A stretch of 64,000 nt of DNA from Megasphaera paucivorans. GTDB lineage: Bacteria > Bacillota > Negativicutes > Veillonellales > Megasphaeraceae. Every line of letters starts with the position of its first letter. Within the stretch, counting starts at the first letter, position 1. The stretch is taken from contig NZ_FNHQ01000009.1 in NCBI RefSeq assembly GCF_900103535.1, positions 37,730 to 101,729 on the forward strand, written 5' to 3'. Shown here piece after piece: positions 42,596 to 52,368 of this stretch. The position numbers and the translations under genes were made by a program. The notes beneath the pieces were generated by a model. The model saw only the letters and a list, made by a program, of their open reading frames with translations, had not been told where the DNA came from and did not search any database.

Positions 42596-43795
42596 TCACT
42601 TTACCATAAAAGTAACTGCATCCAAAAGCGGCAGTAAAAGACATAGTATAATTCCACCGACAACAATGCCTGTAATTAAAAGAATAGTGGGCTCCAAAAG
42701 TTTTTTACCACGCTTTAAAATAATATTCAGCCGCCATTCATAATACCCGGAAATCGTTTGCAGAACTTCTTCATAGTTACCTGTCGACTCTCCCACAAGC
42801 AGCATCGTTTCAATATATGCCGTGCCTGATTTGCTGTTCTGTACAGCTCGACTGAATGACATTCCGCTTTCCAAATACCGTATGATACTGCTTATCTTTT
42901 TCTTAAACCATATTACAGGTATGACCGCAGCCGCGTCATAAAGTGCCGACAACAGCGGCATTCCTCCGGCAAGCTGTATTGCTAAAATACGGCTAAACCG
43001 CGCCCAGCATCCCACAATGCAAATTCGGCGAAGGATACCGATCTGCATCATATATTCTTCTAAAATTACACGATACCGCTGCTGCCGTACCCCAACAATA
43101 CTACCCACCACAAAAACAATCACGGTTAAGAAAGATCGTTCCGGATAATCGCGCAGCTGATGCTGCAATGACAGCATGATTTGAGCCGGTACCGGCAAGG
43201 GAACATTCATTTGCCGAAACATCATTTCAAATACAGGAAAAATATAAAACATCGCACAAAACAGCATGAGTACTGTACAACTAATGAGAAATACCGGATA
43301 TACCAAAATATTGATCAACCCTTGTTTTTGTTTTCCTGCCTTCTCATAATATTCCCCCAGGAGACTCAGCATTTTATCCAAATTGCCGGAATTCTCCCCT
43401 GCTTTGACGATATTGCATGCGAGTACAGGAAACAATCCAGACTTTTCCATCGCAGCGGAAGGATTCATTCCCGTTTCCATTAACTGTGCAGCCATTTCCA
43501 TCTTTGCTGCATGTTTTTTCGGCATATCACGCTGAATCAGTCGCCATCCTTGTACAAAAGTAATCCCAGTTGCTGTCATGACAGATAATTGTTGAAACAA
43601 TACTGCCAATTTAGATGACGAAAGCCGCTCTTGTTTCTGTAAGAGGGTAAAAACAGAGCTTTTTGCTTTAAATTCCAAAATGTACAAGGATTGACGAGCT
43701 GCGATTCTGCGTGCTTCCTGTTCTGAAACAGCATATAGAGTTCTCTCTAATTGCCGTCCCGATGAATCAATAACACTAACAATAAACTTTTTCAT
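42596..43795 (-). CDS. pilC: PilC/GspF platform protein
   Basis: 399 residues. Two T2SSF domains: one early (LFQQLSVMTATGITFVQGWR, ENSGNLDKMLSLLGEYYEK), one late (RFSRILAIQLAGGMPLLSAL, GESTGNYEEVLQTISGYYE), each followed by membrane helices (ILVYPVFLISCTVLMLFCAM; ILLITGIVVGGIILCLLLPL). It is the inner-membrane platform driven by PilB and PilT. It overlaps pilT by 4 bases. Confidence 0.93.
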   Translation of the reverse strand: MKKFIVSVIDSSGRQLERTLYAVSEQEARRIAARQSLYILEFKAKSSVFTLLQKQERLSSSKLAVLFQQLSVMTATGITFVQGWRLIQRDMPKKHAAKMEMAAQLMETGMNPSAAMEKSGLFPVLACNIVKAGENSGNLDKMLSLLGEYYEKAGKQKQGLINILVYPVFLISCTVLMLFCAMFYIFPVFEMMFRQMNVPLPVPAQIMLSLQHQLRDYPERSFLTVIVFVVGSIVGVRQQRYRVILEEYMMQIGILRRICIVGCWARFSRILAIQLAGGMPLLSALYDAAAVIPVIWFKKKISSIIRYLESGMSFSRAVQNSKSGTAYIETMLLVGESTGNYEEVLQTISGYYEWRLNIILKRGKKLLEPTILLITGIVVGGIILCLLLPLLDAVTFMVK

Positions 43796-44754
43796 AGTTT
43801 TTTACCGTAAAAGGCCAGTGCTTGTTCCATTGTACGCATGCCATAAGCAGCGCCTGTCTGAAGAATAGATTCTAATTGGTATTCACGTCCTGTTCGAATA
43901 AGTTGAGCAACTGCCGTTGTCCGAAATAACACTTCCCGCGCTACATGAGTTCCCGCATCATCACAAAAACGTTGTTGTGCCAATACCGCCTGCAGCACCA
44001 TTGACAACCGACATCGCAGTTCTTCCTGTCTGACAGCAGGAACCGCACCTACCACTCTGGATATCGTTTGTGCTGCCGAGGTTGTATGAAGAGTAGAAAA
44101 CACAAGATGCCCTGTTTCTGCCGCTGTAAGAGCTGCTTCCATCGTAAATCCGTCTCGCATTTCTCCAACAAGAATCACATCCGGGTCTTGCCTTAAGGCT
44201 TGCCGAACACCGTCTTGAAAGGTTGAAAAGTGTTTTCCCAATTCACGCTGTGAAATCAACGCTTTCTTCCCCGGCAGAATATATTCTATAGGATCTTCCA
44301 GCGTAATAAGATGACATCGTCTGCTATTGTTCAAATATTCCATGATACGCCATAACGTAGTAGTCTTCCCACTCGCTGTAGGTCCCGTAATAAGAACCAA
44401 CCCATGTTTCATCTGACTGAGACGTTCCAGAATAACTGCATCTTCATCAGTCGGCAGCCAATGCAAAGGGTACAGCAAACGAAGTGCAGCATGATACCCT
44501 GCATATTCAGGAAAAATATTGATACGACACCGAATACCCTCCTGCAAATCAACGGCCAGAGAGAGTTCACCACACCTTGGTAATTTACAGTCATATACAT
44601 GCAGCCAGGAAGAAATATCACATGATTTTACAACGGCACCTTCCAGCGGGAAAAGTTCCATGCCTGTACGTAATAAAGGCAATCTATGCTCTTGTAAGTG
44701 TATATCTGTAGCTTTTCTTTCAATCGCTGTTGAAATAATGGCCGTGATATCCAT
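43792..44754 (-). CDS. pilT: PilT-type retraction ATPase
   Basis: 320 residues. The N-terminal ATDIHLQEH segment, Walker A ITGPTASGKTTTLW, the acidic and aspartate boxes ITLEDPIEYI and RQALRQDPDVILVGEMRD, and the His box AAETGHLVFSTLHTTSA are all conserved. PilT uses ATP to pull pilus subunits back into the membrane, which brings DNA or surfaces to the cell. Residues near the C-terminus (EQALAFYGKKL) match the family less well. It begins 9 bases after the pilB stop. Confidence 0.9.
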   Translation of the reverse strand: MDITAIISTAIERKATDIHLQEHRLPLLRTGMELFPLEGAVVKSCDISSWLHVYDCKLPRCGELSLAVDLQEGIRCRINIFPEYAGYHAALRLLYPLHWLPTDEDAVILERLSQMKHGLVLITGPTASGKTTTLWRIMEYLNNSRRCHLITLEDPIEYILPGKKALISQRELGKHFSTFQDGVRQALRQDPDVILVGEMRDGFTMEAALTAAETGHLVFSTLHTTSAAQTISRVVGAVPAVRQEELRCRLSMVLQAVLAQQRFCDDAGTHVAREVLFRTTAVAQLIRTGREYQLESILQTGAAYGMRTMEQALAFYGKKL

Positions 44755-44763
44755 TAAAAATCC

Positions 44764-45918
44764 TCATTTGTCATACATACGTTGAATTTCTGCCCAATCG
44801 GTCATTCCTTTTGCAAGCGCTTCTTCGATAGACTGTTTCATAAACCAAGCACCATCGGCCTTCGCCGCATCCCGCAGAACATCTGCATTATCAGAATTAC
44901 GGATCTGCTTTCGCATATGCCTGCCCACCGGTACAACTTCACAAAGACAAATACGTCCAATATACCCGGTATGAAGACACTTGGTACATCCCACATATCG
45001 ATATCGCCCTTGCATCTGTTCTTCAGCGGCAGGCACACGGCAGTAACGGCAAAGCTTACGCACCAACCGCTGTGAAATGATACCCACCAAGGCTTCACTT
45101 AATAAGTATTTTTCAATACCCATATCGGCCAGGCGTATCGGTGCTTCTACGGCACTGGAAGTATGCAGAGTGGAAAACACAAGATGACCGGTCAGTGCTG
45201 CCCGAACTGCAATTTCTGCAGTTTCCCGGTCCCGTATCTCACCAATAACGAGAATATCCGGATCTTGGCGCAAAAGTGCACGCAATCCATTGTGAAACAA
45301 AAGACCTCCTTTCGGATTAATTTGACTTTGACTCACTCCCTGTAATTGATATTCGACAGGATCTTCCATGGTTGCAATACTGACTGCCGGACTTAATAAT
45401 TCTCTCAGCATAGCATACAAAGTCGTTGTTTTCCCACTATTGGTTGGTCCACTAATCAACAGCAATCCTTTACTGTTACGAGATAATTGCCGCAGCATAG
45501 GCACTACTCTTTCTCCTAATCCCAATGCATCCAAGTCCAAATGGACACGATTGGCATCCAGCAGACGGATCACCGTTTTTTCGCCGCGGACAGTAGGCAT
45601 CGTACTGACACGCAGGTCAATGGATCGGCCATTAGTCTGCCAAATCATCCTGCCATCCTGCGGAAGCCGTTTATTAGCGATATCCAAGGAACTCATAATT
45701 TTTACACGGGCAGTTATTTTTTCAAGCATATGTATCGGCAGTTCTCCTGCTTGAAATAATACTCCATCAAACCGAAACCGAATACGTACACAATGATCCA
45801 TAGGTTCAATATGAATATCGCTTACACCAGCCTGAACAGCATGACTTAATATAGAATCCACTATATCTTGTGCATTCGTTTTCGAAGAAAGGGGCAGCTG
45901 CCAATGAACTTCCTCCAT
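44764..45918 (-). CDS. pilB: PilB/GspE-type extension ATPase, short form
   Basis: 384 residues from the ATG at 45918, after GGAGGTGACGAG. Walker A ISGPTNSGKTTTLYAML, TMEDPVEYQLQGVSQSQI, the Walker B region RQDPDILVIGEIRD and LTGHLVFSTLHTSSA are clear. The tetracysteine zinc site is also present (KLCRYCRVP ... GCTKCLHTGY). The N-terminal GspE domain of about 150 residues that binds the platform in long PilB is missing, as in ComGA. It is the first gene of the pilus operon and powers pilin polymerisation. Confidence 0.92.
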   Translation of the reverse strand: MEEVHWQLPLSSKTNAQDIVDSILSHAVQAGVSDIHIEPMDHCVRIRFRFDGVLFQAGELPIHMLEKITARVKIMSSLDIANKRLPQDGRMIWQTNGRSIDLRVSTMPTVRGEKTVIRLLDANRVHLDLDALGLGERVVPMLRQLSRNSKGLLLISGPTNSGKTTTLYAMLRELLSPAVSIATMEDPVEYQLQGVSQSQINPKGGLLFHNGLRALLRQDPDILVIGEIRDRETAEIAVRAALTGHLVFSTLHTSSAVEAPIRLADMGIEKYLLSEALVGIISQRLVRKLCRYCRVPAAEEQMQGRYRYVGCTKCLHTGYIGRICLCEVVPVGRHMRKQIRNSDNADVLRDAAKADGAWFMKQSIEEALAKGMTDWAEIQRMYDK

Positions 45919-45936
45919 CTCGTCACCTCCAAGCAT

Positions 45937-46080
45937 ATTCCAGTACTACAAGACAAATCATAGCATATGAAGCGCCTTACTGTGAGTAATATAATTATAC
46001 TTTAATCTCAAACTCCGCAGTTATAAGCTTGTCTTAAGCATTTTCTAATTATGCTTTAATAAAGATATTGATGCAGGAAA
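45937..46080 (-). promoter_or_regulatory. Upstream region of the pilus operon
   Basis: This 144-base gap contains a TATAAT-like box on the minus strand near 46000 without a convincing -35, and an inverted repeat AAGCAT-TTTCTAATT-ATGCTT at about 46037-46057. Competence and pilus genes are often under a special regulator, and the repeat is a candidate site. Nothing firmer can be said. Confidence 0.35.
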
Positions 46081-46082
46081 CA

Positions 46083-46122
46083 AAAAAAGATGTCTCAGAA
46101 TACTATCTGGGACATCTTTTTT
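46083..46122. terminator. Bidirectional terminator after etfA
   Basis: AAAAAAGATGTC-TCAGA pairs with TCTGG-GACATCTTTTTT (one wobble or mismatch) around a 6-base loop; T-runs occur on both strands. It ends the etfBA unit on the minus strand. Confidence 0.85.
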
Positions 46123-46128
46123 CCATTT

Positions 46129-47127
46129 TTATTTTAATTTTTCCAACTCTTCTTTAATAATCGGCATCGCATTGAATAAATCTCCTACAATCCCGTAATG
46201 AGCAAATTTAAAAATGGGTGCATCCGGATCCTTATTAACGGCAATGATAAGACCTGCCTCTTTAATACCCAGCTGATGTTGAATAGCACCTGAAATACCA
46301 AGTGCGATGTATATTTTAGGAGCAATTTTCTTGCCCGTAATACCAACCTGCAATTCGTAAGGTGCCCAGCCGTTATCAACAAGCGGTTTGGATACACCTA
46401 ATGCAGCCCCGATAGAAGCAGCAAATTCTGTCACTTTTTTCAAACCTGCTTCATCTCCTACCCCCCGGCCAGCACCTACCACAATATCTGCCGTTTCAAG
46501 AGTCAATGCTTTTTCTTCCAAAGGGGTCAGCACAAAATCGGTAACTTTTTGCATAATCTGTCGATTCGACAAATCAACAGTTTCCTTTATAATTTCTCCG
46601 GGGCGTTGTCCATCAAACGAATTGCCGTGAAAAATCTTATCGCTGATAGTCGCCAACTGAGGACGCGTTGTTGTAAGAATCTTAACAAAAAGTTTTCCTG
46701 TGTAAGCTGGACGAATCCAAGTGACAGCGTCTCCGTCTCCTTCATAGCGGGCATCAATACAATCCGCTACAAGGCCTAAATTTAGCATAGCAGACAACCG
46801 CCCGCCTATATCGCGCCCATTATGCGAAGCTCCTATAAGAATTACATTGGGTTCATATTTTTGTATGATGCCAGCCATAGCTTCGGCATAAAAATCAGCA
46901 TTAAAATCCTTTAAAGATGGATTTTCTACAATAATAGCAACATCAGCTCCATACCCAATAACGCATTTTGAAGCACTTTCAATGCCATCTCCGATAAGAA
47001 CTGCTGTCAAAGGAACTTTCCGGCTATCGGCAAGTTCTCTTCCCTTTCCAAGTAACTCCTGACTTACCTGACTTGGTTTTCCATTACTAAGTTCAATATA
47101 TACCCACACGCTATTTTTCATTTCCAT
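46129..47127 (-). CDS. etfA: Electron transfer flavoprotein, alpha subunit
   Basis: 332 residues from the ATG at 47127, which follows AAGGAGGTGTGTTCT. The C-terminal FAD domain is typical: VVGAGRGVGDEAGL, GVSKPLVDNGWAPYELQVG and ITGKKIAPKIYIALGISGAIQH, then AVNKDPDAPIF. With EtfB it shuttles electrons between acyl-CoA dehydrogenases or other flavoenzymes and the electron carrier pool. No dehydrogenase gene is adjacent; the pair is a stand-alone operon. Confidence 0.96.
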   Translation of the reverse strand: MEMKNSVWVYIELSNGKPSQVSQELLGKGRELADSRKVPLTAVLIGDGIESASKCVIGYGADVAIIVENPSLKDFNADFYAEAMAGIIQKYEPNVILIGASHNGRDIGGRLSAMLNLGLVADCIDARYEGDGDAVTWIRPAYTGKLFVKILTTTRPQLATISDKIFHGNSFDGQRPGEIIKETVDLSNRQIMQKVTDFVLTPLEEKALTLETADIVVGAGRGVGDEAGLKKVTEFAASIGAALGVSKPLVDNGWAPYELQVGITGKKIAPKIYIALGISGAIQHQLGIKEAGLIIAVNKDPDAPIFKFAHYGIVGDLFNAMPIIKEELEKLK

Positions 47128-47140
47128 AGAACACACCTCC

Positions 47141-47926
47141 TTATATTGCTTTTTCTGAAGCCAGTATTGCTATAAGTTTATGTATTGCCTGCGCTTCGTC
47201 ATCCCCGCTGATCATAATCCCCGCCGCATGCGGTTCTGGTGCAAACAATTCTGTAACCTCCGTAGCCGAACCGGCAGTACCCGCTTCTTCGGGACTTAGT
47301 CCCAGATCTTCCAATCTCCATACTTCAAAAACAGCTTTTTTAGCCATCATTTTCCCCCGGATGTTCGCCGAGCGAGGTGTGTTTGCAGTTTCCGTAACAG
47401 AACAAACTGCCGGCAGCTGTGCTTCTACAGTTTCAAGACCATCATTATTTTTTCGTGTTGCTTTAAGAACATTGCCTTCCACAGCAACCGATTCAGCATA
47501 TGTAATAAGAGACATTCCCAGACGTTGTGCAACTGCCGGTGGTATTTGCCCCGTATCGCCATCGGTAGAATGTTTGCCTGTAAAAACCAAATCTACATTA
47601 CCAATTTTTTCAATAGCTTTTGCCAATATTTTTCCGGTTGCCAATGTATCTGAACCGGCCATGCGTTCATCTGATACAAGAATACCCGCATTTGCCCCCA
47701 TGGCAATTCCATCACGCATACCTTCGCCTGCCAAGGCAGTTCCCATTGTAATAAGGGTAATAGTGCCACCCACAGCCTCTTTGACAGTTAAAGCCGCTTC
47801 AATAGCATGAATATCAACCGGATTCAACATAGACGGCGCTCCGACACGGACCAAATTGTTATCCTTAGCATCAATTTTGATATCAGAAATAGCCGGTACC
47901 TGTTTTACTAATACAACAATATTCAT
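47141..47926 (-). CDS. etfB: Electron transfer flavoprotein, beta subunit
   Basis: 261 residues. MNIVVLVKQVPAISDI is the standard start, and HSTDGDTGQIPPAVAQRLGM is the EtfB nucleotide segment, here with the D-G-D-T-G-Q pattern found in anaerobe EtfB proteins of the bifurcating group. LPAVCSVTETANTPRSANIR is the C-terminal signature. The protein forms a heterodimer with the etfA product 13 bases downstream. Whether the pair bifurcates electrons cannot be decided from this alone. Confidence 0.95.
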   Translation of the reverse strand: MNIVVLVKQVPAISDIKIDAKDNNLVRVGAPSMLNPVDIHAIEAALTVKEAVGGTITLITMGTALAGEGMRDGIAMGANAGILVSDERMAGSDTLATGKILAKAIEKIGNVDLVFTGKHSTDGDTGQIPPAVAQRLGMSLITYAESVAVEGNVLKATRKNNDGLETVEAQLPAVCSVTETANTPRSANIRGKMMAKKAVFEVWRLEDLGLSPEEAGTAGSATEVTELFAPEPHAAGIMISGDDEAQAIHKLIAILASEKAI

Positions 47927-47979
47927 ATTTCAAACCTCCTTTGCATCTTTCCTTTATGGCTTATTTAACTTATGTACCT

Positions 47980-48008
47980 ATTATGCCACATATTAATTTA
48001 TTTATCAA
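47980..48008 (-). promoter_or_regulatory. Promoter of etfBA
   Basis: On the minus strand TTGATA (48008-48003), 17 bases, CATAAT (47985-47980). The leader to the etfB ATG is about 45 bases with AAAGGAGG. Confidence 0.65.
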
Positions 48009-48070
48009 CTAATAATACTTATTATTTATTAAAAAATTTTATTTTATATGTTTTATTTTCGCTTTATCAT

Positions 48071-48739
48071 TTATCTTGCTGCTTTTTCCATATTCATATC
48101 AATAATTCCCACAGCATACGGTGCTATTTCATATTGTTGAAAAACAAAATGAATATGCCTTTCCCCATCTAAATAGTAGTTATTGGGAAGTTTTTTCAAC
48201 CCTTTAAAATCATTATAAAAATAATGTTTCTGCCCATACTCACTAGATAAAAGCTTAGCATTGATTGCTTCCAATGTGAAATATTTTTCATCCTCCGGCC
48301 TGACTATTTGCTGCCAATACAGCTTTTTCCCTGTTTGCAAATCAAAAGTCGCACCAAAAGATCCGCTGGAAGGATGCGCTGCCCGATCAAAGTACACATA
48401 TGTTTGCTCCAGAATAGATATATATTCTCCATCATTAAGCTTAACTTCAAATTTTCTATCCATTGTACGTTTCACTTGACTGTCTTCACCTGTTGTAAAT
48501 GCTTTGATATATCGATTTACATTACGGGAAAAATAATATGAAATTTTTTGTCCTGCAAAAACATTATCCACCGTTTTTATAATAGGATATTGTAAAGTAT
48601 ACACACTTATGCCGCTGGAAGTTTCCATCGTCGTTTTTTGATTGACTGTGATTACATCAGCTGGAGTTCCTCGGGCCGCAGCAAAGCCAACCGTCATGAT
48701 GCAAACACAAACAGATAGTAAAAATTTGATTTTTATCAT
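48071..48739 (-). CDS. Exported DUF3298/RsiV-like protein
   Basis: 222 residues from the ATG at 48739, after GAGGAGG; the longer frame has no site. A signal peptide (FLLSVCVCIMTVGFAAARG) is followed by the DUF3298 layout: YTLQYPIIKTVDN, a helix, VKLNDGEYISILEQTYVYFD, AHPSSGSFGATFDLQTGKKL and the C-terminal IHFVFQQYEIAPYAVGI. Such domains form the periplasmic part of anti-sigma factors like RsiV, but this protein has no membrane anchor or cytoplasmic part. It is likely a secreted or periplasmic protein of unknown ligand. Confidence 0.8.
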   Translation of the reverse strand: MIKIKFLLSVCVCIMTVGFAAARGTPADVITVNQKTTMETSSGISVYTLQYPIIKTVDNVFAGQKISYYFSRNVNRYIKAFTTGEDSQVKRTMDRKFEVKLNDGEYISILEQTYVYFDRAAHPSSGSFGATFDLQTGKKLYWQQIVRPEDEKYFTLEAINAKLLSSEYGQKHYFYNDFKGLKKLPNNYYLDGERHIHFVFQQYEIAPYAVGIIDMNMEKAAR

Positions 48740-48852
48740 GCTTAACGCCTCCTCTGCAAACAAATATCTTATTTTTTCTATTATAGCAATAGATATAAAA
48801 AAAATGCAAAATTGATATTCTATAAAAGATGGAATCTGCACTGCATTAAAAA

Positions 48853-48880
48853 AACAGCACCCAAAAAGCCGAGTGCTGTT
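48853..48880 (-). terminator. Terminator of the DUF4321-maf-radC unit
   Basis: AACAGCAC and GTGCTGTT arms with a short internal mismatch and loop, followed on the minus strand by seven T. It lies 9 bases after the radC stop. Confidence 0.8.
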
Positions 48881-48888
48881 TAACAATT

Positions 48889-49578
48889 TTATATATATCC
48901 TCGTTCACAAAGACTAACAAAAGTCCCATCACCAATAATGATATGATCGAGAACAGGAATTTCCATAACTCTTCCTGCTTCTGCGATGCGCTGTGTCACG
49001 GTAACATCTTCACGGCTTGGTTCCGGATCACCGGATGGATGATTATGCAGCAGAATAATCGCTGCTGCATTATATCGTATTGCATATCGAAACACATCTC
49101 TGGATTTAGCCAAAGACGCATTAATCGTACCAACCGTCAGTGTTTGAAATGATATAAGCTGATTTTTTGTAGATAAATAGGCTGCCGCAAACTGTTCTTG
49201 CGGCAAAACCCTCATATCCTCCATGACATAATCAGCAATAGCTTGCGGAGAGCTGAAATCAGGAGAACTTTGTTTGACACGCTGCCGGGAAATCCGTTTC
49301 CCTAATTCAATAGCCGCACAAACAGTAACCGCTTTATCAACTCCCAATCCACGAATGGCACATAAATCACTAATACTCGTTTCTCCCAAGTAATATACAT
49401 TTTCATTGGGAAGCGAACGCAAAACTTCACGTGAAATATCTAATACGGAATGTCCTTTTATGCCTGTCCGCAATAAGATTGCCAATAAATCTTGATCGGT
49501 TAGCGATTTGGGACCTTGCCTCATAAATTTTTCCCGTGGTTTTTCACATAGAGCCATATGTCTTACCTCTACGGTCAT
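48889..49578 (-). CDS. radC: RadC/JAB-domain protein
   Basis: 229 residues. The N-terminal helix-hairpin-helix part (LTDQDLLAILLRTGIKGHSV, LCAIRGLGVDKA) is followed by the MPN/JAMM metal site: the E and H residues, LLHNHPSGDPEPSREDVTVT and LDHIIIGDGTFVSL. RadC proteins are widespread; a repair role was proposed from early genetics but the biochemistry is uncertain. Its A of ATG is the last base of the maf stop, so the two are coupled. Confidence 0.92.
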   Translation of the reverse strand: MTVEVRHMALCEKPREKFMRQGPKSLTDQDLLAILLRTGIKGHSVLDISREVLRSLPNENVYYLGETSISDLCAIRGLGVDKAVTVCAAIELGKRISRQRVKQSSPDFSSPQAIADYVMEDMRVLPQEQFAAAYLSTKNQLISFQTLTVGTINASLAKSRDVFRYAIRYNAAAIILLHNHPSGDPEPSREDVTVTQRIAEAGRVMEIPVLDHIIIGDGTFVSLCERGYI

Positions 49579-50135
49579 TAAGTCACCTTTGCCTTCTTAA
49601 GCATTTTGTAGACTTGTGACAAGGGGAGACCTACAACATTTGTATAGGAACCATTTATTTTGTCAACAAAGACTGCCGCTTTTCCTTGTATACCATAAGC
49701 TCCCGCCTTATCCATCGGTTCTCCCGTTGCAACGTACCGTTCTATTTCTTTATCCCCTAACTTACGAAACCAGACCTTTGTTTCTACGACCTGCGTATAC
49801 TCTTTATCACTGCAAGCCAGTGTTACTCCCGTATATACAGAATGTTTTTTCCCAGACAATTCATGCAGCATGCGGATCGCTTCTTTATCATTCCGCGGTT
49901 TTCCTAATATAGTTCCGTCAACAGCTACCACCGTATCAGCGCCTAACACCCACTGTCCGGGAAATTTTCCGGCAACATCCCGTGCTTTGCCAGCAGCTTG
50001 TGCCAATACATATTTTTCAGGATCTTTCTTTTTAGGAAGCTGCTCATTGTATGAGCTGGGATTCACCATATATGCAATTCCAATCTGTGCCAATAATTCA
50101 CGGCGCCTAGGTGAACCAGATGCTAAAATCAACAC
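49578..50135 (-). CDS. maf: Maf-family nucleoside triphosphate pyrophosphatase
   Basis: 185 residues from a GTG at 50135, 6-8 bases after GGGAGTG, giving the usual MLILASGSPRRRELL start. An ATG at 50150 is the alternative. Maf proteins hydrolyse non-canonical or modified nucleotides and affect septation. Key motifs: SGSPRRREL, QAAGKARDV, VLGADTVVAVDG, LHELSGKKHSVYTGV and AGAYGIQGKAAVFVDKINGS. It overlaps radC by one base and follows the DUF4321 gene. Confidence 0.93.
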   Translation of the reverse strand: MLILASGSPRRRELLAQIGIAYMVNPSSYNEQLPKKKDPEKYVLAQAAGKARDVAGKFPGQWVLGADTVVAVDGTILGKPRNDKEAIRMLHELSGKKHSVYTGVTLACSDKEYTQVVETKVWFRKLGDKEIERYVATGEPMDKAGAYGIQGKAAVFVDKINGSYTNVVGLPLSQVYKMLKKAKVT

Positions 50136-50149
50136 GTCAATCACTCCCA

Positions 50150-50419
50150 TCAAAGACGTCGGAAGATAAATACAGCAAGCAGTATGCCTAACAAGCTTAG
50201 TATGTTAGGTGCAAAACGAATGCCAAATTTGAGTTCCAGTACATAGAGATTCAAGTCTACATTTTGAATATTAAAAATTTCATAGTGTTGTGATAACATG
50301 GGCATAAGGCTGCCAAAACTGATCTGAGATAATAATTCACCCAGAATACCTCCCAGGATACCTCCAATGACCAGAAACAAAATAAACATTCCTACGCCAT
50401 GAGCTCCAATCATTTTCAA
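50150..50419 (-). CDS. DUF4321 membrane protein
   Basis: About 89 residues. The start is uncertain: the GAGGGG site touches the ATG at 50428, so the in-frame TTG at 50419 (9 bases downstream) or ATG at 50413 is more likely. Two membrane helices, GMFILFLVIGGILGGILGEL and NILSLLGILLAVFIFRRL, flank a short extracytoplasmic part (VDLNLYVLELKFGIRFAPN). The pattern matches the Firmicute DUF4321 family, which usually lies beside maf, radC and mreB. Function unknown. Confidence 0.8.
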   Translation of the reverse strand: MKMIGAHGVGMFILFLVIGGILGGILGELLSQISFGSLMPMLSQHYEIFNIQNVDLNLYVLELKFGIRFAPNILSLLGILLAVFIFRRL

Positions 50420-50505
50420 AAAAATCATCCCCTCTTACAGGTACTTTGTGTACTCTATCATTATACAGTTTAGTCATAATAGCCGCAACTGAAAGACGAA
50501 AAAGA

Positions 50506-50546
50506 ACCGGTTTTCTAATAAAATTCCAAGAATTTTCTTAGCCGGT
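50506..50546 (-). terminator. Terminator of glnS
   Basis: Long stem: ACCGG with CCGGT outside and CTAATAAAATTC with GAATTTTCTTAG inside (one mismatch), loop CAA. On the minus strand it is followed by TTCTTTTTC. Confidence 0.75.
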
Positions 50547-50592
50547 CCATTTCTTTAATATCAGTTTAATCAAATCTTTATGTCCTTCTTAT

Positions 50593-52296
50593 CTATCCTT
50601 CTTTTTTCTGCATTTTCGCCCAGGTATCCCGCAAACCTACAATACGATTAACGACAATATGCGTTGCTGTCGTGTCCGGATCAATGACAAAATATCCCTG
50701 TCTCAGAAATTGAAAATGATCCCCTATTGCAGCCTCTTTAATACACGCTTCCGCTTTACTATGATATACATCCAAACTGTGCGGATTAATTTTAGAAAGA
50801 AAATCTTTATTATCCGATATACTGTCATCTTCGTCGTTTTCAGGAGTTTCATCAGCCAAGAGATAGTCATACAATCGTGTTTCTACATCAACAGCATCGG
50901 CAGCCGATACCCAGTGCAGCGTTCCTTTTACCTTACGATTAGCATTTATACCGCTGCCGCTCTTACTTTCCGGGTCATACGTACAATGGAGTTCCAGTAT
51001 ATTTCCCGCCGCGTCTTTAATAACTTCCTCACATTTAATGATATACGCATATTTTAAACGCACTTCCTTACCCGGGGCAAGACGGAAAAATTTTCTTATC
51101 GGTTCTTCCATAAAATCCTGCCGTTCAATATACAGCTCTTTGCTGAAATGGATAGTACGCAGTCCCATTTCTTCATTTTCCTGATTATTTTCAGCCGTCA
51201 GTTCTTCTACCAACTCATCTGGATAATTTGTAATAACCACTTTAATAGGATCTATAACGGTCATAATGCGCGGTGCCTTAAGTTTTAAATCTTCACGAAT
51301 ACAATATTCCAAAAGAGAGATATCTACCATACTATCTGCTTTGGCTACGCCAATGCGTTCACAAAAATCACGAATTGCTTCCGGAGTGTAGCCACGGCGG
51401 CGTATTCCCGAAATGGTCGGCATACGAGGGTCATCCCAGCCGCTGACAATTCCTTTTTCCACAAGTGTGCGCAACTTGCGTTTGCTTGTAATCATCTTTG
51501 TTACATTGAGTCTGGCAAACTCGATTTGGCGAGGTTTCTGGCCTTCCGGATCATCCCAATCTTCCAGCACCCAATTATATAAAGGACGATGATCCTCAAA
51601 TTCAAGTGTGCAGATAGAATGTGTAATACGTTCTATCGCATCCGATACGGGATGCGCAAAATCATACATAGGATAAATGCACCACGCATTGCCGGTGCGG
51701 TGATGTTCTGCATGCACAATTCGGTAAATGACCGGATCACGGAGATTAATATTAGGACTGGCCATGTCAATTTTTGCACGTAGTACTTTTTCTCCGTCAG
51801 CGTACTTTCCAGCCTTCATCTCTTCAAATAATTTTATATTTTCTTCCACACTGCGGTCCCGATACGGACTTTCCTTGCCAGACTTAGAAAAAGTACCGCG
51901 ATATTCATGGATTTGTTCCCCTGTTAAATCATCTACATAAGCTTTTCCCAATTTAATAAGTTTTACAGCATACGCATACAGCTTATCAAAATAATCGGAG
52001 GCATAAAACATGCGATCATCCCAAGTAAACCCCAGCCATTTTACATCTTCTTTAATAGAATCAACGTATTCTATGTCTTCCCTGGCCGGATTAGTATCAT
52101 CGAAACGAAGATTTGTTAGACCGCCGTATTTTTTTGCTATCCCAAAATTAAGGCATATTGATTTTGCATGCCCTATATGCAGATATCCGTTCGGTTCCGG
52201 CGGAAAACGCGTATGTACCCTCTTATCATACGTATTTGCCTCATTATCTTCGTCAATAAAATTTTCGATAAAGTTTTTTGTGATTTCGTTGTCCAT
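50593..52296 (-). CDS. glnS: Glutaminyl-tRNA synthetase
   Basis: 567 residues, class I synthetase. The HIGH motif is [20 protein letters not shown]; the KMSKR-type loop is [46 protein letters not shown] and [12 protein letters not shown] are typical of GlnRS, and the C-terminal beta-barrel anticodon domain (about 345-550) is complete. Many Firmicutes lack GlnRS and use the amidotransferase route, so its presence is a useful lineage marker. It has its own terminator. Confidence 0.97.
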   Translation of the reverse strand: MDNEITKNFIENFIDEDNEANTYDKRVHTRFPPEPNGYLHIGHAKSICLNFGIAKKYGGLTNLRFDDTNPAREDIEYVDSIKEDVKWLGFTWDDRMFYASDYFDKLYAYAVKLIKLGKAYVDDLTGEQIHEYRGTFSKSGKESPYRDRSVEENIKLFEEMKAGKYADGEKVLRAKIDMASPNINLRDPVIYRIVHAEHHRTGNAWCIYPMYDFAHPVSDAIERITHSICTLEFEDHRPLYNWVLEDWDDPEGQKPRQIEFARLNVTKMITSKRKLRTLVEKGIVSGWDDPRMPTISGIRRRGYTPEAIRDFCERIGVAKADSMVDISLLEYCIREDLKLKAPRIMTVIDPIKVVITNYPDELVEELTAENNQENEEMGLRTIHFSKELYIERQDFMEEPIRKFFRLAPGKEVRLKYAYIIKCEEVIKDAAGNILELHCTYDPESKSGSGINANRKVKGTLHWVSAADAVDVETRLYDYLLADETPENDEDDSISDNKDFLSKINPHSLDVYHSKAEACIKEAAIGDHFQFLRQGYFVIDPDTTATHIVVNRIVGLRDTWAKMQKKEG

Positions 52297-52368
52297 GGAA
52301 CGCCCTCTCCTCTTTCTTACTATGATATTCTATTGTAGCATAAATACGACGGTCAAACTAGTAACTAC

